Positions 1 through 11,060 of a stretch of 45,411 nucleotides of DNA are shown piece by piece. Numbering within the stretch: the first letter of the stretch is position 1; each line of letters starts with the position of its first letter. The notes under the pieces are model-generated. The model saw only the letters and a list, made by a program, of their open reading frames with translations. It was not told the DNA's origin and searched no databases. A program made the translations under genes and the position numbers. The DNA comes from Chara braunii (taxonomy: Eukaryota; Streptophyta; Charophyceae; Charales; Characeae): NCBI GenBank assembly GCA_003427395.1, contig BFEA01000182.1, positions 388,956 to 434,366 on the forward strand, given 5' to 3'.

Positions 1-30
1 GGGATACTGGGTACTTGAACTTGGACATCA

Positions 31-88
31 GGGGCGTGGGGGTTGGGCGGGGGTTGGGTGGGGGTTGGGTGGGGCCTGGATGGGGGTG
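31..88 (+). repeat. G-rich tandem repeat, possible G-quadruplex
   Basis: Runs of three to five G are separated by TT, T or C in a unit of about 12 bp (GGGGGTTGGGT and variants), repeated about four times. Four or more G-runs with 1-2 nt loops fit the G-quadruplex pattern. The block ends near GGGGCCTGG. It does not resemble the plant telomere repeat TTTAGGG closely enough to be called telomeric. Confidence 0.6.
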
Positions 89-1192
89 CGTATGGCAGAG
101 CAGAGGCAGTCATCAATTTCATTCGTGAGGCTGGTGAAATAACACATTGATTAGCATATCATCCATATTTCGCATACCAAATTTAGAACACATTCACAAT
201 GAGGGCAACCATAACATGCACGTGTGTGGCATCAGACAAAGATACAATTTGCAACATTGCGACAACAATTTCCGCTCTGTCCGGGACATTTAAGACAACA
301 AACCACTCACCGAACAACAGCGACTCACATGCAAAACCGAGTGTGGAAGAGGAGCATGTAGAACAACAAGACAATGATAAAAAAAACTCCACTCCAAATG
401 CATATGTACGTGTCTGAAGCCAAAAACCGGACCCGTCAACGTCAACCAAACCGTGACACACGGTACCTCACAAGAAAAACTAAGGCGATCGTACCATCCG
501 TCCCTGTGGAAACTACCCTATCAAAACAGCGTCATGTACAAAACAATGATAGAACCTCGAGCAACAACATCAACATGACTATGAAACTACCCTGTCAAAA
601 CGACAACCTGTAAGAAAAAATAAAAAATAAATAAATAAAAAGGTGCAGTGATGCGCCGCAAATCCTGGCTCCTTGGACTGCAGGCAAGCTCCCTTTTTCA
701 TGGCACTCTGCGCCCAGGCTACAATCACCCAATTACTCTATCCCAACTAGGATTGACAAAGTAACTTGTTGTTAGCAGCAACATCCACTAAGGTGCATGT
801 AGCTTTGCAATCAAGGAATACAATCAGTTTTGAAGGAAAACACAATCCGTTGCATGTGTGCCCCGGTTCTTAAAAGGACGGGCGGACCGCCTCAAATGTA
901 CGACATCAATACCCATAGAATCAATCCTTGCTATGTCGGGGTGTGCCAGTCCGGCCAGCGCGAGCTTGAGGACGACGACTTTGACCACCAGAAATAAGCT
1001 TCACGATTACTGCGGCGAGCAAGTCAACACGCAGCGCTAAGTGAACATGAGAACTATGATTCCAACAACCAGGATAGCTGGGACCATAGGCAAGAACCAG
1101 TAGCAAATCAGCTCGAGTACGAAGAAAAAGACCACAAGCTTGAAAATAACGCAGCCGCTCTGCTCCTCCATTCACTAAACGTGCAAAAAGAG
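89..1192. other. No recognisable gene; Val-rich minus-strand frames
   Basis: No convincing gene is seen. A minus-strand frame at 461-183 (92 codons) ends in a hydrophobic Val/Ile/Ala-rich stretch, and similar short Val/Leu-rich stretches occur near 1060-950 on the minus strand. They lack consistent start, stop or splice structure and may only reflect GTN-rich degenerate sequence on that strand. Confidence 0.4.
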
Positions 1193-1438
1193 GATTAACC
1201 TCCCTCGAGAACATGGGAAGGTACATCCGTAGTAAGTGTCCGCTCCCTTTCTCTCTGTGTATGAATATATGCGTGCTTCTCCCTAGTCTTCCCCCGTTTT
1301 CTACCCTTATTGGAACTCACGTTCTATTTTGCTAATCAATTTAGCAGCCCCGCAAAGTACAAAAGCATCACTGCGGAGCAGAAAGACGTCACGGTGACCA
1401 TGAGCTATGGCTCAACCACGATTATATGCACAGTTATT

Positions 1439-1789
1439 CTACCACCACGTCCCAAGCAGAGGGAGTCTGACGAGGGCATTCATCACACCGCTTGAGTGCA
1501 ACTGAAGTGCGTTCACCAGAACAAGCGCCATCAGAACATGGCCAGCGACTACGATAAATGCGGAGAGCCTGATGATTTCGAGCAGAACGACGCCCACGGT
1601 TCCGACTGTGGGGACGATCAACGAAAACATAAACAGCGTTACCACCGTCGGGGTCCCGATGTTGAGAACGAGCCAGATCTCCTTGTCGGGTACAGCGTTG
1701 ATGACCACTACGAGCACCCCGGGGATGACGAAGGTGACCACCACATAGACAACATGGCACAGTAGCTCGACTTTTGGTTCATCCCGCAT
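1439..1789 (-). other. Hydrophobic open frame between motif copies (possible remnant)
   Basis: This 116-codon minus-strand frame is strongly hydrophobic. Long stretches of V, L, I, F and G would make several membrane segments if it were translated. It opens with MRDEPKVELLC and has no family motif that I recognise. Shorter Val-rich frames of the same character occur at 461-183 and about 28872-28750, each next to copies of the 35-bp motif. It may be an exon or pseudogene of a membrane protein family. It may equally be a by-product of GTN-rich degenerate DNA, because overlapping frames are also open. Confidence 0.2.
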
Positions 1790-2437
1790 TTCTCATGTTT
1801 CCGCCCATGCTCCATGTCTTTCCTCCAATGAACCTGGCCGACCCCTCGTCAAGGTGAACTCGTCATTGCAACCAATCTAGACGGTCAGACACTGTGCGAA
1901 TGAACCCCCGGACAACATCTGCCAGGAAGGTATCCTAATCCTATGCTATCGCCCTTCCGCTAGCTTTCACACGCATCAGATTATTCAACAATCTAACGTG
2001 TGCACCCCTTGAGCAGCCTGCCAACATAGTACAAAATGAGAAAGAATTTTCCACAAGAACATAGGAAGATACATTGCGACGAACAAATGTATTGAAAAGA
2101 AATCCCGATGTGAGTATGGACTAAGGAGCGGTCAAATGCGAATATCGCCACGCATACGAAAGAGAGACTACTTCCATCGATAGGAAAGTCGGAATGAATC
2201 TTCCGCTAAAACATGGAAAGGTACAGGAGCGTGATTCCCCTGGTGCTCTCGTCTTACCCCTGCAGAAAGGGAATGGATGTTCTCTAGGACACGGGAAGAT
2301 ACACTCGAAGTGAAGTCCTCGCCCGTCTATGATCATGCAAATTACGATCGAACCTTCCCCTAGATCGACGGGAAGTACATCGAGAGGCAACTCATCAAGC
2401 CGCGCGATGACTACCACATCAGTTAGGTGAGTACCTC

Positions 2438-2459
2438 TTTCTCTCTCTCTCTCTCTCTC
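2438..2459 (+). repeat. CT microsatellite
   Basis: An uninterrupted CT dinucleotide run follows CTCTTT. CT runs also sit beside the second motif cluster (29425-29477). Confidence 0.9.
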
Positions 2460-3011
2460 GTGCTCTCGGCTCCAACTAACTTACTGCCTGGCTTCGACGT
2501 CGTCTGGTGTGAAGGATGAATCTTCTTTGAGATCATGGGAAGACGCACGCCTATTTCAGGACTCTCTCGTTGACGCAGCCTCGTCCACGCATATCAGCAA
2601 AACTGCCGGCCAGATCCAAAATCTAGCGTGGCCAATCGACTCGAAATGGTAAAACCCCCCAATTTAACATTTTATTTCACTGAAATTCGTAGAGATATGA
2701 GAGAGATATGCACCTTTTTACTCCGTAGTTTTCCTTTCTCGACGTCTCCTCGCACCGTATTTTCCTACTAACTCCTGGTCTAGTAATCTAACACCAAAGT
2801 TGACCGTTCCCTCGTAGTCGCCTCTCCTAGAAACCCCCGTCTACGACTTTTCCCCGTCTGTTTTTGTTAAGAAACGAGCGGGGTATTGCAGTTTAATCCC
2901 GCCATATCTCCTTTACACGATGTGCTCTCCGTCCTTACCTCCAGATGTATCTGATGCGAAACTGCGCCCAGGTGCATCTGCCTCTTTCCGGCCTGTTAAA
3001 CGAAACGGGTT

Positions 3012-3975
3012 GCACGCTACTATCGCTGCGCGCTTCCAACAGTGCCGCCTCCTCTGGTCTTGCTCTACTTCGGGCAATGGCTCATCGTCTCTCCGATCCC
3101 CATTAGCACGCTCACACCCAAGGCTCTCAGAACGGTGGGACGCCGTATTCGGTAGTCGTGCCCCGCCTCAACTCTGGGTATCTCAAGGAAAACTTCAGAT
3201 AGAACCAACTGGTAGACGGTTCGATTAGTCTTCCGCCATTATACCCAAGTCTGAGGGGTAAGTAGCACGTTAGTATCACCACGAGCCTCCATCAGAGTTT
3301 CCTCTAGTCTCACCCATCTCAGGCATCGTTCACCATTTGTGGTTCCCAAAGGCATGCTCACACTCAAACCGCAAACAACAGATTGTGGCAGATCGTGGTC
3401 AGCGGATGGTGCCCCCAACTCCGACAAACGATTTGCACGTCAGTATCGCTGTGAACCTCCACCAAAGATTCCTCTGGGCCCACCAGTGCCAAACTGCGTG
3501 CTAACCCAGACACCACAGAGGGTGTAGCTCGATACAGACAACAGGACAGTGGTCATAGAAGTCGTTATCCGCTAAGAAGTGTGTAACACTCACCTGCCAA
3601 ATCAGTCGGCCTCAGAGAGTGTGGCGCGGAGGGGCGCGGCCTATGCTATGCTCGGCCATTGCTGCGACCTCCACACCACGACGAGTAGGGGCTTGCTGTG
3701 AAGCTTGCTGCGCGAGCCCAGTTGAAGCGAGTCCCGGTGCAGATCTTGGTGGTAGTAGGAAATATTCAAATGAGAGCTTTGTGACCGAAGTAGAACGGGT
3801 TCCATAGGACCAGTTGCGCACAGTCTGCGCCCTCCGCCACTGTGCCCTGAGCCGCTCCGCCACTGTGCCCTGGCCGTTCCGCCCAGGCACAGTTCGCCAT
3901 CTCTCAGGTCCCAACCGGCATGTTCACCGTCAAACCTCTCAGGCTCTCACAACAGATCGTAGGTGGCGGGTGGTG
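3012..3975 (+). repeat. Degenerate tandem repeat, unit about 170-250 bp
   Basis: Related segments recur. GCACGYTASTATCRCYRYG starts near 3012, 3268 and 3436, each followed by a CTCC..CAG..CCTCTGG-like stretch. A second phrase, GGCATGYTCAC...CTCAAACC...CAACAGATYGTGG, occurs near 3350 and 3919. Divergence is substantial and unit boundaries are uncertain. No coding potential is apparent. Confidence 0.5.
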
Positions 3976-5042
3976 CTCCCACCACGGGCCCCCGCCACTG
4001 AGGCTTTCTCCGCCTAGTGGGCCAAACACCCACAGGCTTGCATGTGCATTGACCTTCTCGGTCCATGTTTCAACAGTTCATGGGTGTATCAACTAAGCTA
4101 GGCCCGCTGGTTCCCGCAAACAACCCTAGTACCAACATTGGTGCCGCGTCCCAGAAACGGGACCGGCAACAAAAAGAAAAAAGAAAAAAAGTAAGAATTA
4201 AAATACGGACGTCGGAAACCGGTGCTTTGAGGTGGGGAGGCCGTCGACGCTCTCAGTTTCGTCGACCAGGTCCACGGATGGGATTCAATAACAAAAACCA
4301 ATGGGGATATCCTTGTCGGGCCCTCAACCCCTTGATATCTTCAACTGGTCTAATGCTCCACCGCCGCCGGTTGTCGTCCTCAATCCCTGTACCTTCCCTT
4401 TGAAAAGTCCAATGCCGTAGCCAATAGTGCTATGCCCAAGGCTAGTATTGGCACTAGTGGAAGCCCATAGAAATGGCTCCCGCCCGCAGACACACCCCAA
4501 GCCAACGCCTAGCTCTACTCACGTCGAACTTGCGGGTGCTGAACCCTAGCACCCATTACGCGACTCCAAATCCCTCTAACTAATAATTTAAAATAGCCAC
4601 CCCAGAAGAATGTCACGACGCTGACGGTCAAACCCGGCCTCGGCTACGATAAACCGCCTTCCGTGCACGTGTGCGCGCCACAGACAGATGTCTCAATCAA
4701 AGATAAAACTATAGTTTTGGTCCTAATTAACTCAAAATCAAAATTCGACCGCCAATTATGTCGGTTCTACAATATCAACAAGAAAAGATCACTCGTGCCT
4801 CAAACTTGCACGCCCACAGACTCTCTACTCCCTTCAAACAATCTCTCGCTTTTAGTCACAGAAAGACAACCGGCTGCGGCTTGCGCAACGTCCCCAACTT
4901 TCAAACTAAAAACCCTTTTCTGTCACTTGCAAAAACTAGGGTGGATACCCTTGTAAGGGTATTCACGCCGACACCGCACCTGTGACATCAACATCAGGTG
5001 AGGTTGCGTCGAACGTGGCTTGCAAAAAACACGCCAAACACC
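3976..5042. other. Unannotated intergenic stretch
   Basis: No gene or known repeat is recognised. Near 4949-4964 lies CCCTTGTAAGGGTATT, an imperfect palindrome that also forms the reconstructed insertion target of the element beginning at 5051. The target locus may therefore itself be repeated. Confidence 0.5.
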
Positions 5043-5050
5043 CTTGTAAG

Positions 5051-5852
5051 CAGGGTTGCCGCCGTTTGGGACGAGCCGAACACCCGAACCCAAACGCCCG
5101 AACGTTTGGGACCCCCTCTCGACGCGTTCGGACGTTCGGCCAAACGCGGAACCCAAAAAAAAAAAAAAAAAAAAAAAAAAGTGTTTCCAAAAATTCTGAA
5201 AACAACATATGTCATGCAAAAGAATAAACTAAACAACATTTGCCTCAACAATACATCCAAATTCCGTACCAAATTTGAAATAAAAATCAAATACAAAAAT
5301 AAATAATATTAATGAAAATAAGAAAAAATAAAACGAGAATGAAATTATTGCATGGGCGAGCAAGTTTTTGACACTGCCATCTTTGGCGATTTTTCTTTTT
5401 TTTTTGGCTTCGTCAAATGCCATGAAATTTTATACATATGTATCTTACATAATAGAGAACCTACAAATAAAGTTAAAAAAAATAATAATTTTTTTCAGGC
5501 CCCGAAATAAAGGGAAAACAAAAAGTGAAAAGAGAAAAAACACAAATTAGTAAGTGGGAAAGCAAGTTTTGACACCACCATCTTTGCCGATTTGTCATTA
5601 TTGCTTGGCTTCACAGAATAACTTCAAAATTGAGAGACAGGTAGCTTACATAACAGAGAACTCACAAAAAACAAATCAGAAAAACATAAGAATGTTTAGG
5701 TACCAATATATGTTTTTGTGGGGTCCGAATCCCTTCGAGTTCGGGTCCCGTACGGGGACCCGAACGCTCAAAGGTTCGGGGGTCAGCTTAGGGGCCTACG
5801 TACGTTCGGGGGTCAGCTTAGGGGCCTACGTACGTTCGGCTTGGCAACTCTG
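5051..5852. mobile_element. Non-autonomous hAT-like element 1 (802 bp)
   Basis: An exact 8-bp direct repeat, CTTGTAAG, flanks it (5043-5050 and 5853-5860). Inside are 10-bp inverted ends, CAGGGTTGCC on the left and the complement of CAGAGTTGCC on the right, with one mismatch. An 8-bp target duplication with CAGGG-type ends is diagnostic of the hAT superfamily. Both subterminal zones are full of the words CGAACG/CGTTCGG and GTTTGGG. The right side has a roughly 33-bp tandem duplication (from about 5777). A run of A (about 5155-5180) marks the inner edge of the left arm. The AT-rich interior has a 202-bp internal duplication (5361 and 5563). No transposase frame is present, so mobility would need a transposase supplied in trans. 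Confidence 0.87.
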
Positions 5853-5860
5853 CTTGTAAG

Positions 5861-6381
5861 GGTATTTGGTACGATGGTCTTTCTGGACCATATTAAGCGA
5901 CGTCCCCGTCGCATCGAATGACCAATCCAAACATCATTTAACATGGTTTCAAGAAAAAACTTAAAATAAATTTCCTAACATAGCTAACTTGACTAAACAA
6001 ACGTAAAGTTATATTAACTTCTAGTCTTAAATTGTCAAAACAATAGGAAATGTCAAATGTCAGATATATGTGTGTCCTAACAACGGGCAACGAACGAAAT
6101 TAGACGCCGTTGTACTTGTTAAATAACCTTCGGAGCGTCTGTCGAATCCCGTTTAACGGAAAAACGCGTGTCTCCCGTTGAATATGGAAAAACGGACTGG
6201 GGGTGTTGGGCCTCGGACACATGGCCCTACGTGCCCAAATAGTAAAGTAGAAAAAAACAAAAAGATTGACCCTCCCTACGAGTCCCAAAACCTACCCAGA
6301 AACCCTTTGAATCACTACGAGCCCAAAATCCTTCTTCCCCCGTCCGCCCCATCCTGTCGTCCCCAAACCTACCCGGAAGTA
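5861..6381. other. Unannotated intergenic stretch
   Basis: No gene is seen. Small perfect hairpins occur just after the element: TGGTC/GACCA near 5873-5890 and GCGACG/CGTCGC near 5897-5915. Confidence 0.4.
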
Positions 6382-6422
6382 TGTGTGTGTGTGTGCACGT
6401 GATTGTTGGTGTGTGTATGTGT

Positions 6423-6459
<37 letters not shown>

Positions 6460-6500
6460 TATTTATCTATTGTATGTCTGTGTGTGTGTATGCGTGTGTT
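6382..6500 (+). repeat. GT microsatellite, compound
   Basis: Runs of GT with short TAT, GCAC and TTG interruptions. The longest pure block is about 6428-6458. Frames through it are artefacts. Confidence 0.92.
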
Positions 6501-6534
6501 TTTTTTTTCATTTTTTTTTTTCCAGTATTTTTAT

Positions 6535-6567
6535 GTTTTTTTTTTTNAAAAAAAAAAAAAAAAAAAG
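6535..6567. other. T-run / single N / A-run assembly junction
   Basis: A T run of about 12, one N at 6547 and about 19 A form an inverted homopolymer junction. A single N is usually a placeholder for an unresolved join, so the true sequence between the two runs may be missing. Confidence 0.75.
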
Positions 6568-6997
6568 TTGTACATCTTTGAGAGATCTACAACCCTATAT
6601 TTTTTATTTGTTTTTTGCCTTTGTTTCAAACCTAAAAAAATCTTTGTGAAAAAAAAAAAAACTCATTTCATCTTTTGTTGTTTTGTTTTTTCATTGTGTT
6701 TAAGTTTTTATTTTTTTTAAATATAGCGGCTATTATAGCCAAAGCTAAAAAAAATCAAAATAAAAACATGAGCTTGCAGACCTCAAACATATCTACTACC
6801 CCATATCCTTTTTTATTTTCTGATTATTTTTGGCCCACGAAAAAAATATTCGCAGACCCCGTTGTAATCCGTCTAATGAGTTTTTCAATGGGGATTCAAC
6901 GTCATTTCAACGACGTTGAATTTTTCAACGCGGAACCCAAGTTGAATCAATTTTCGGACACAAAGTCAGATACATTATCCAAGTTCTAACTAGAGTA

Positions 6998-7770
6998 CTG
7001 GGTAGCACCCCGTACGCGAACACAGTGCGTACGTGTACGTATTCCGCCGTACGTAAAAAAAAAAAAAAAAAAAAAAAAAAATTATGTTGTGCATAATGAT
7101 GATACAAACAACATTTGCCTGGAAGTCATACCCGAATTCCAAACCGAGCTCGATTGAAAAATCAAAAACCCTAACAAATAAAAAAAATAGTTTTAAATAG
7201 TTTTTTAATTATTATGATAATATTACCTTTTTTTTAGTTTTTAATTTCTTATTCGAGTTTGGTTGGGAATTCGGGGATGAATCCCAGACAAAAGTTGTTT
7301 GTACCATGTTTCTGCATAACATATATTTGTTATAGAAGTTTGTTTTTATTTTTGTATGTTTTTTTCCTAGTTTTTTTTTCAATTATGTATCATGTTTCTG
7401 CATAACATATATTTGTTATAGAAGTTTGCTTTTATTTTTGTATGTTTTTTTCCTAGTTTTTTTTTAATTATTTTAATTTATTTGTTTTTTGTGTCTTTGT
7501 TTTTTAACTCGAGTTTGGTACAGAATTTCGAGATGAGTCTTGGGCAAAAGTTTTTTGAAATATCATTTTGCATAATATACTTGTTTTTCAGATTTTTTCG
7601 ATGACGTTTTTTTTTTTTTTTTTACGTATTCCCATGTACGGGAGTACGAGTACGCGCGAACGTGTCGCGTACAGGAATACGTGTACGCGTGTACGCGCGA
7701 ACGTGTCGCGTACAGGAATACGTGTACGCATGTACGCGCACCCCGCGTACACGTATACCGTGCTACCCAG
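6998..7770. mobile_element. Non-autonomous hAT-like element 2 (773 bp)
   Basis: The exact 8-bp direct repeat CTAGAGTA flanks the element (6990-6997 and 7771-7778). The terminal inverted repeat is CTGGGTAGCAC on the left, mirrored by GTGCTACCCAG on the right, a perfect 11 bp. Subterminal zones are dense in CGTACG, GTACGC and TACGT. The right arm carries a 41-bp tandem duplication (from 7651 and 7692). An A run lies at the inner edge of the left arm (about 7056-7080) and a T run at the inner edge of the right arm (about 7607-7623), so the arms form an imperfect inverted repeat of about 150 bp. An 86-bp internal duplication starts at 7305 and 7391. The interior shares AACAACATTTGCCT with element 1. 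There is no transposase. Confidence 0.88.
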
Positions 7771-7778
7771 CTAGAGTA

Positions 7779-8213
7779 GACTTTACAATAGTCGAATCAT
7801 TGGCTAAGCATCGACACGTTCCCGCCCCTGATCGTTTCGGATTGTTAATCCCACAATATTATGGTTTACCAAAAGTTAGCCTGATCAACCTCATCGTGTA
7901 GGTCAAAGATGTATCTCATGGGTTGGCCTCCATTAAGCCCAACCTCACAAATCATTATTCTCATACACAAGCCACATCCATTTTAGTTACACAAAAACTA
8001 ATGGGCAGGGGTATTCATTAAACATTCAAAATAAATAAAATTCACCTCTTTGCCTGCGAATCCTACTGTTGTACGTAGGATTTTTCACTTGTGTAACAAA
8101 CTCTATCAATTCCATCCACAAACTCTTATATTTTTTTTCACAAATAGAAATCACTCCTTTCACTTCTTAAAATTTCACAATCGTTGATAAGGCTACTTTC
8201 AGCCAAAACAAAG
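7779..8213. other. Unannotated intergenic stretch
   Basis: AT-rich sequence in which I see no gene or recognisable repeat. Confidence 0.4.
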
Positions 8214-8590
8214 TAAAGTGAAAGGTCCCAGAGATGACACCTTCACCGGTTATTAGTCAAAGCTTACTTTCCACGATCATCGAAACCACTGCCGCATACT
8301 AGACCGCTTGCAACTCATAACAAGTTAAGTGAAGGGTTCGAGAATTAGGCGGGTTTCCCTTTCACAGATGACATCTCCACCGAGTGTCATTTGACAAGGT
8401 TACGTGGGGATGTTGATTCAAGGCGGTGCTTTCCTTACCCTCTACCTTATATAAAACCACTGGTGACTCACAACCACAGACCAAGTGAGGGGTCCGAGAA
8501 TCAGGTGGGTTTCTGTGCTGCAGACAACCCCCCCACCGACAGCTAAGAACTAAACAGAGTGGAGTTGCAGATTCAAGGCGGAGGATAAAT
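8214..8590 (+). repeat. Degenerate tandem repeat, period about 158 bp
   Basis: AAGTGARGGGTYCGAGAATYAGG with the following GGGTTTC...CAGA..AC...CCACCGA occurs near 8324 and again near 8482. A shorter related piece (AAGTGAAAGGTCCCAGAGATG) lies near 8214. The phrase GATTCAAGGCGG also recurs (near 8413 and 8570). Confidence 0.6.
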
Positions 8591-9243
8591 CTCTTAGTAA
8601 ATCTCTTTTCCAAAAACTAACCACTTAGGCCGCCCTCAGGCATGATCTCTCCCTCATTTATAACCCAATATAATCTGAGGACTTTTTAGTCCCCCCCCTT
8701 TGAAAATGTCTCACTGATAATCACACTTTTTCCACTTCATGGAACCCTTTGGGTTGTGAGACACTTTATTCACGATTTGCCACTTTTTCTTTCACACCTT
8801 TAACTCTTTTCTTTCTCGTGTGTCAATTAGAATAAAACATGGAGAAAACCGCAAGACCACAATAATGAGAATGCTAATGACAACTAGAATGCGCATAAAT
8901 CTGCAATCAGAGGACATTAAAACCCATACAAAGACGACTCCAAAAAAAAATCAAGATTATCTCGAGTCTCAAATCATCACAAGTCTCAACTCAACAATAA
9001 TCAAATTCTCAATTGAAATAAATGACTCTGTACATCTTACCATACCGCTCATAATAGACTGACATACACAAAGTGATCCCAAGTATTCTCTTGGAGGTGA
9101 TTGTGCATCAAACATACGGACAACCTAACAAAAAGGTCATTTTTTTTAAATGCGCACTAAGGTCCGCTTGCATGACTGTTAAAAAAAGGTTGATTGAGAA
9201 TGAGTTGGAATGAGTAATATGAATGAAAAAGGCCGATTGAACA
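8591..9243. other. Unannotated intergenic stretch
   Basis: No gene is recognised. An 80-codon plus-strand frame at 8820-9062 is rich in T, I, N and K and has no recognisable motif. I take it as chance. From here to about 14.1 kb the + strand becomes visibly purine-rich. Confidence 0.4.
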
Positions 9244-9438
9244 GTCATTGAAATAGCCACGAGCAAAGATAAAAGAGATGGGTGTGAATGTAAAAGGTCA
9301 GTGGGTCGGTCATTGAAATAGCCACGAGAAAAGTTGAAAGAGATGGGTGTGAATGGAAAACGCCGGTGGGTCGGTCATTGAAATAACCATAAGAAAGGTT
9401 GACCGAGATGAATGTGAATGGAAAAGACCGAGGGGTCG
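9244..9438 (+). repeat. 65-bp minisatellite, three units
   Basis: Units start at 9244, 9309 and 9374 with GTCATTGAAATARCCAYRAG and run through GAGATGRRTGTGAATG to GGGTCG. The spacing is exactly 65 bp each time, and a decaying fourth start is at 9439. Confidence 0.88.
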
Positions 9439-10740
9439 GTTATTGCTAAAACTTGAAAAAGAGAAGGATTGAGAAGGGAAAGATCGACACATTGGACAAA
9501 AAAAGCCGGCATTAGAATGAGAAGGATGATGACTGTAAAGACCGTAGGGACTGTCATGATAAATGACTTATGGGAACGGATTAAGAATTCAGTTTAGACC
9601 GATCGGTAGGTCATGAGAAGTCGCCTATTGAAAAGAGACCACTGAGTCCGCCGTGAGAAACCGCCTTATTAAAAAGTGGTTGCCGGATCAGCCATGAGAA
9701 TCGGTCTTGATAAAAAATTTGAAAAAGGATTGGATTGAGCGTTTGCTTGAGAATTGGAAATTGCATTGCATAATCAGGGGACCCTAGGCAAATTGAAAAG
9801 AGGTCGCTGAATGAACCATAGAAATAGCAAGAGATTGAACCTTCCTCCTTCTAGTCTCAGACCTTATCATGAGGGGGATATTGGTGTCTCCACTACGACC
9901 TTGGGACCTCTATCCCACAGAGAAATGTCCAAGCGCGACCTGTAGCTCATAAGTAGGACATCAGGTTAAAGGATCAAGGTATCAGATACGATACTCGACA
10001 TCCAGAACCAGCTTCGGCAACGAGCTCTATCCGGAGGGTTCGAATTGTGCCCCACGTTGAGTTCCTAAAATGTCAAGGGCGCCCAGATGGACCGATAGTT
10101 TGCTCTTCTAAGTCTTTATGACCCTCTCCAACCACACGCCAGACCGTTGAGGGGCGGCCTGACCGTTTGGGATGGACCTAGGCTGCTCGCATTAAGTCAA
10201 GCGGCACCGTCCAATGAGAAGGTCAGGGCGAGGTACCGGGAGGTCGCCAGACTCTCCACCACCACAGGGCATTGACACCACCCTGCCAGAATATTACAAC
10301 CATTCCGAGGACTAACCACGATGTCTTCGTAACTGCACTCGCAAACTAATAGAGAGCCCCAACTCTCTTAAGAAGGAAGAGGCTGAATCCATAAAACTTA
10401 CCACTCGGGAGGAACGATTCGCGAGGAAGCCACTCACGGTATAATGGGGTCCTAGGAGGCATGGACTGGATGTGCCTGTCGTATGCGATGAGATACCTCA
10501 ATGACGACGCCCGTCTTCGAAGGAGTGGCCGCCGGACTAAGTGAAGGATGAGGTGAGTTATCAGCAGGGGGAGGGGCTGATGGGCCGGTGTCTGGCCACT
10601 TAGTTGACATACAAGGTCTGTGTACCTCTAAGTGAGAACCAATTGCGTGATGGGAACATCGTGATTGAGAAGGGGGAAGGCGTGTCTACTCGATGACAAA
10701 ACATGCAAAAGGAACAACAGACAAAAAAATATGAAATGAT
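9439..10740. other. Unannotated purine-rich stretch
   Basis: Short words such as TGAGAA, GATTGA and GGTCG recur without clear periodicity. No gene is supported. Confidence 0.4.
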
Positions 10741-11060
10741 CGAGTCTGGGCTTGAGAAAGGCCTAGCAAGATGCTAAAGAAAAATGGATGAGCTGGGCTT
10801 GAGAAAGGCCTGACAAGACGCCAGAGAGAAATGTATGTGAGAATGGATTGAGCCTGGGCTTGAGAAACGTCTGGCAAGACGCCAGAGAAAAATGTATGTG
10901 AAATGGATTGAGCTTCGACTTGAGAAAGGTCTGACAAGACTCCAGAAAGAAATGTATATGAAATTGATTGAGTTTGGGCGTGAGAAAGGTCTGGCAAGAT
11001 GTCGATGAAGAAACATATGAAAAAATTGATTGACCTCGGACTTGAAAAAATGTCTGACAA
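10741..11060 (+). repeat. About 60-bp minisatellite, six units
   Basis: CTTGAGAAAGGYCT (or CGTGAG, CTTGAA) recurs at 10751, 10798, 10859, 10919, 10979 and 11041. Each is followed by GGCAAGAYGCCAGAGARAAATGTATRTGAAATTGATTGAG-like sequence broken by substitutions. The usual spacing is 60-62 bp; the first unit is shortened to 47 bp. The long minus-strand frames here reflect the periodicity. Confidence 0.85.

Larger units (their letters stand above)
1193..2548 (+). repeat. Cluster A: six copies of a 35-bp stem motif
   Basis: Copies lie at about 1193-1229, 2044-2078, 2196-2229, 2271-2307, 2349-2382 and 2515-2548, all in the same orientation. The consensus is GAATCTTCCC, then about 9 variable bases (often CTAGAACAC), then GGGAAGRTACAT. 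The CTTCCC and GGGAAG arms can pair as a 6-bp stem around the variable middle, and the outer GAATC and TACAT are also kept. Copies are 75-850 bp apart, so this is not a simple tandem array. The same motif occurs again at 28.9-29.74 kb. I do not recognise the family. It could be a short structured repeat, a transposon-derived module or a conserved border. Confidence 0.65.

Noticed and set aside
31-88. Telomeric repeat
   Set aside because: The unit is G5TTG3T-like with a period of about 12, not TTTAGGG or another known telomere unit, and it continues into ordinary sequence.
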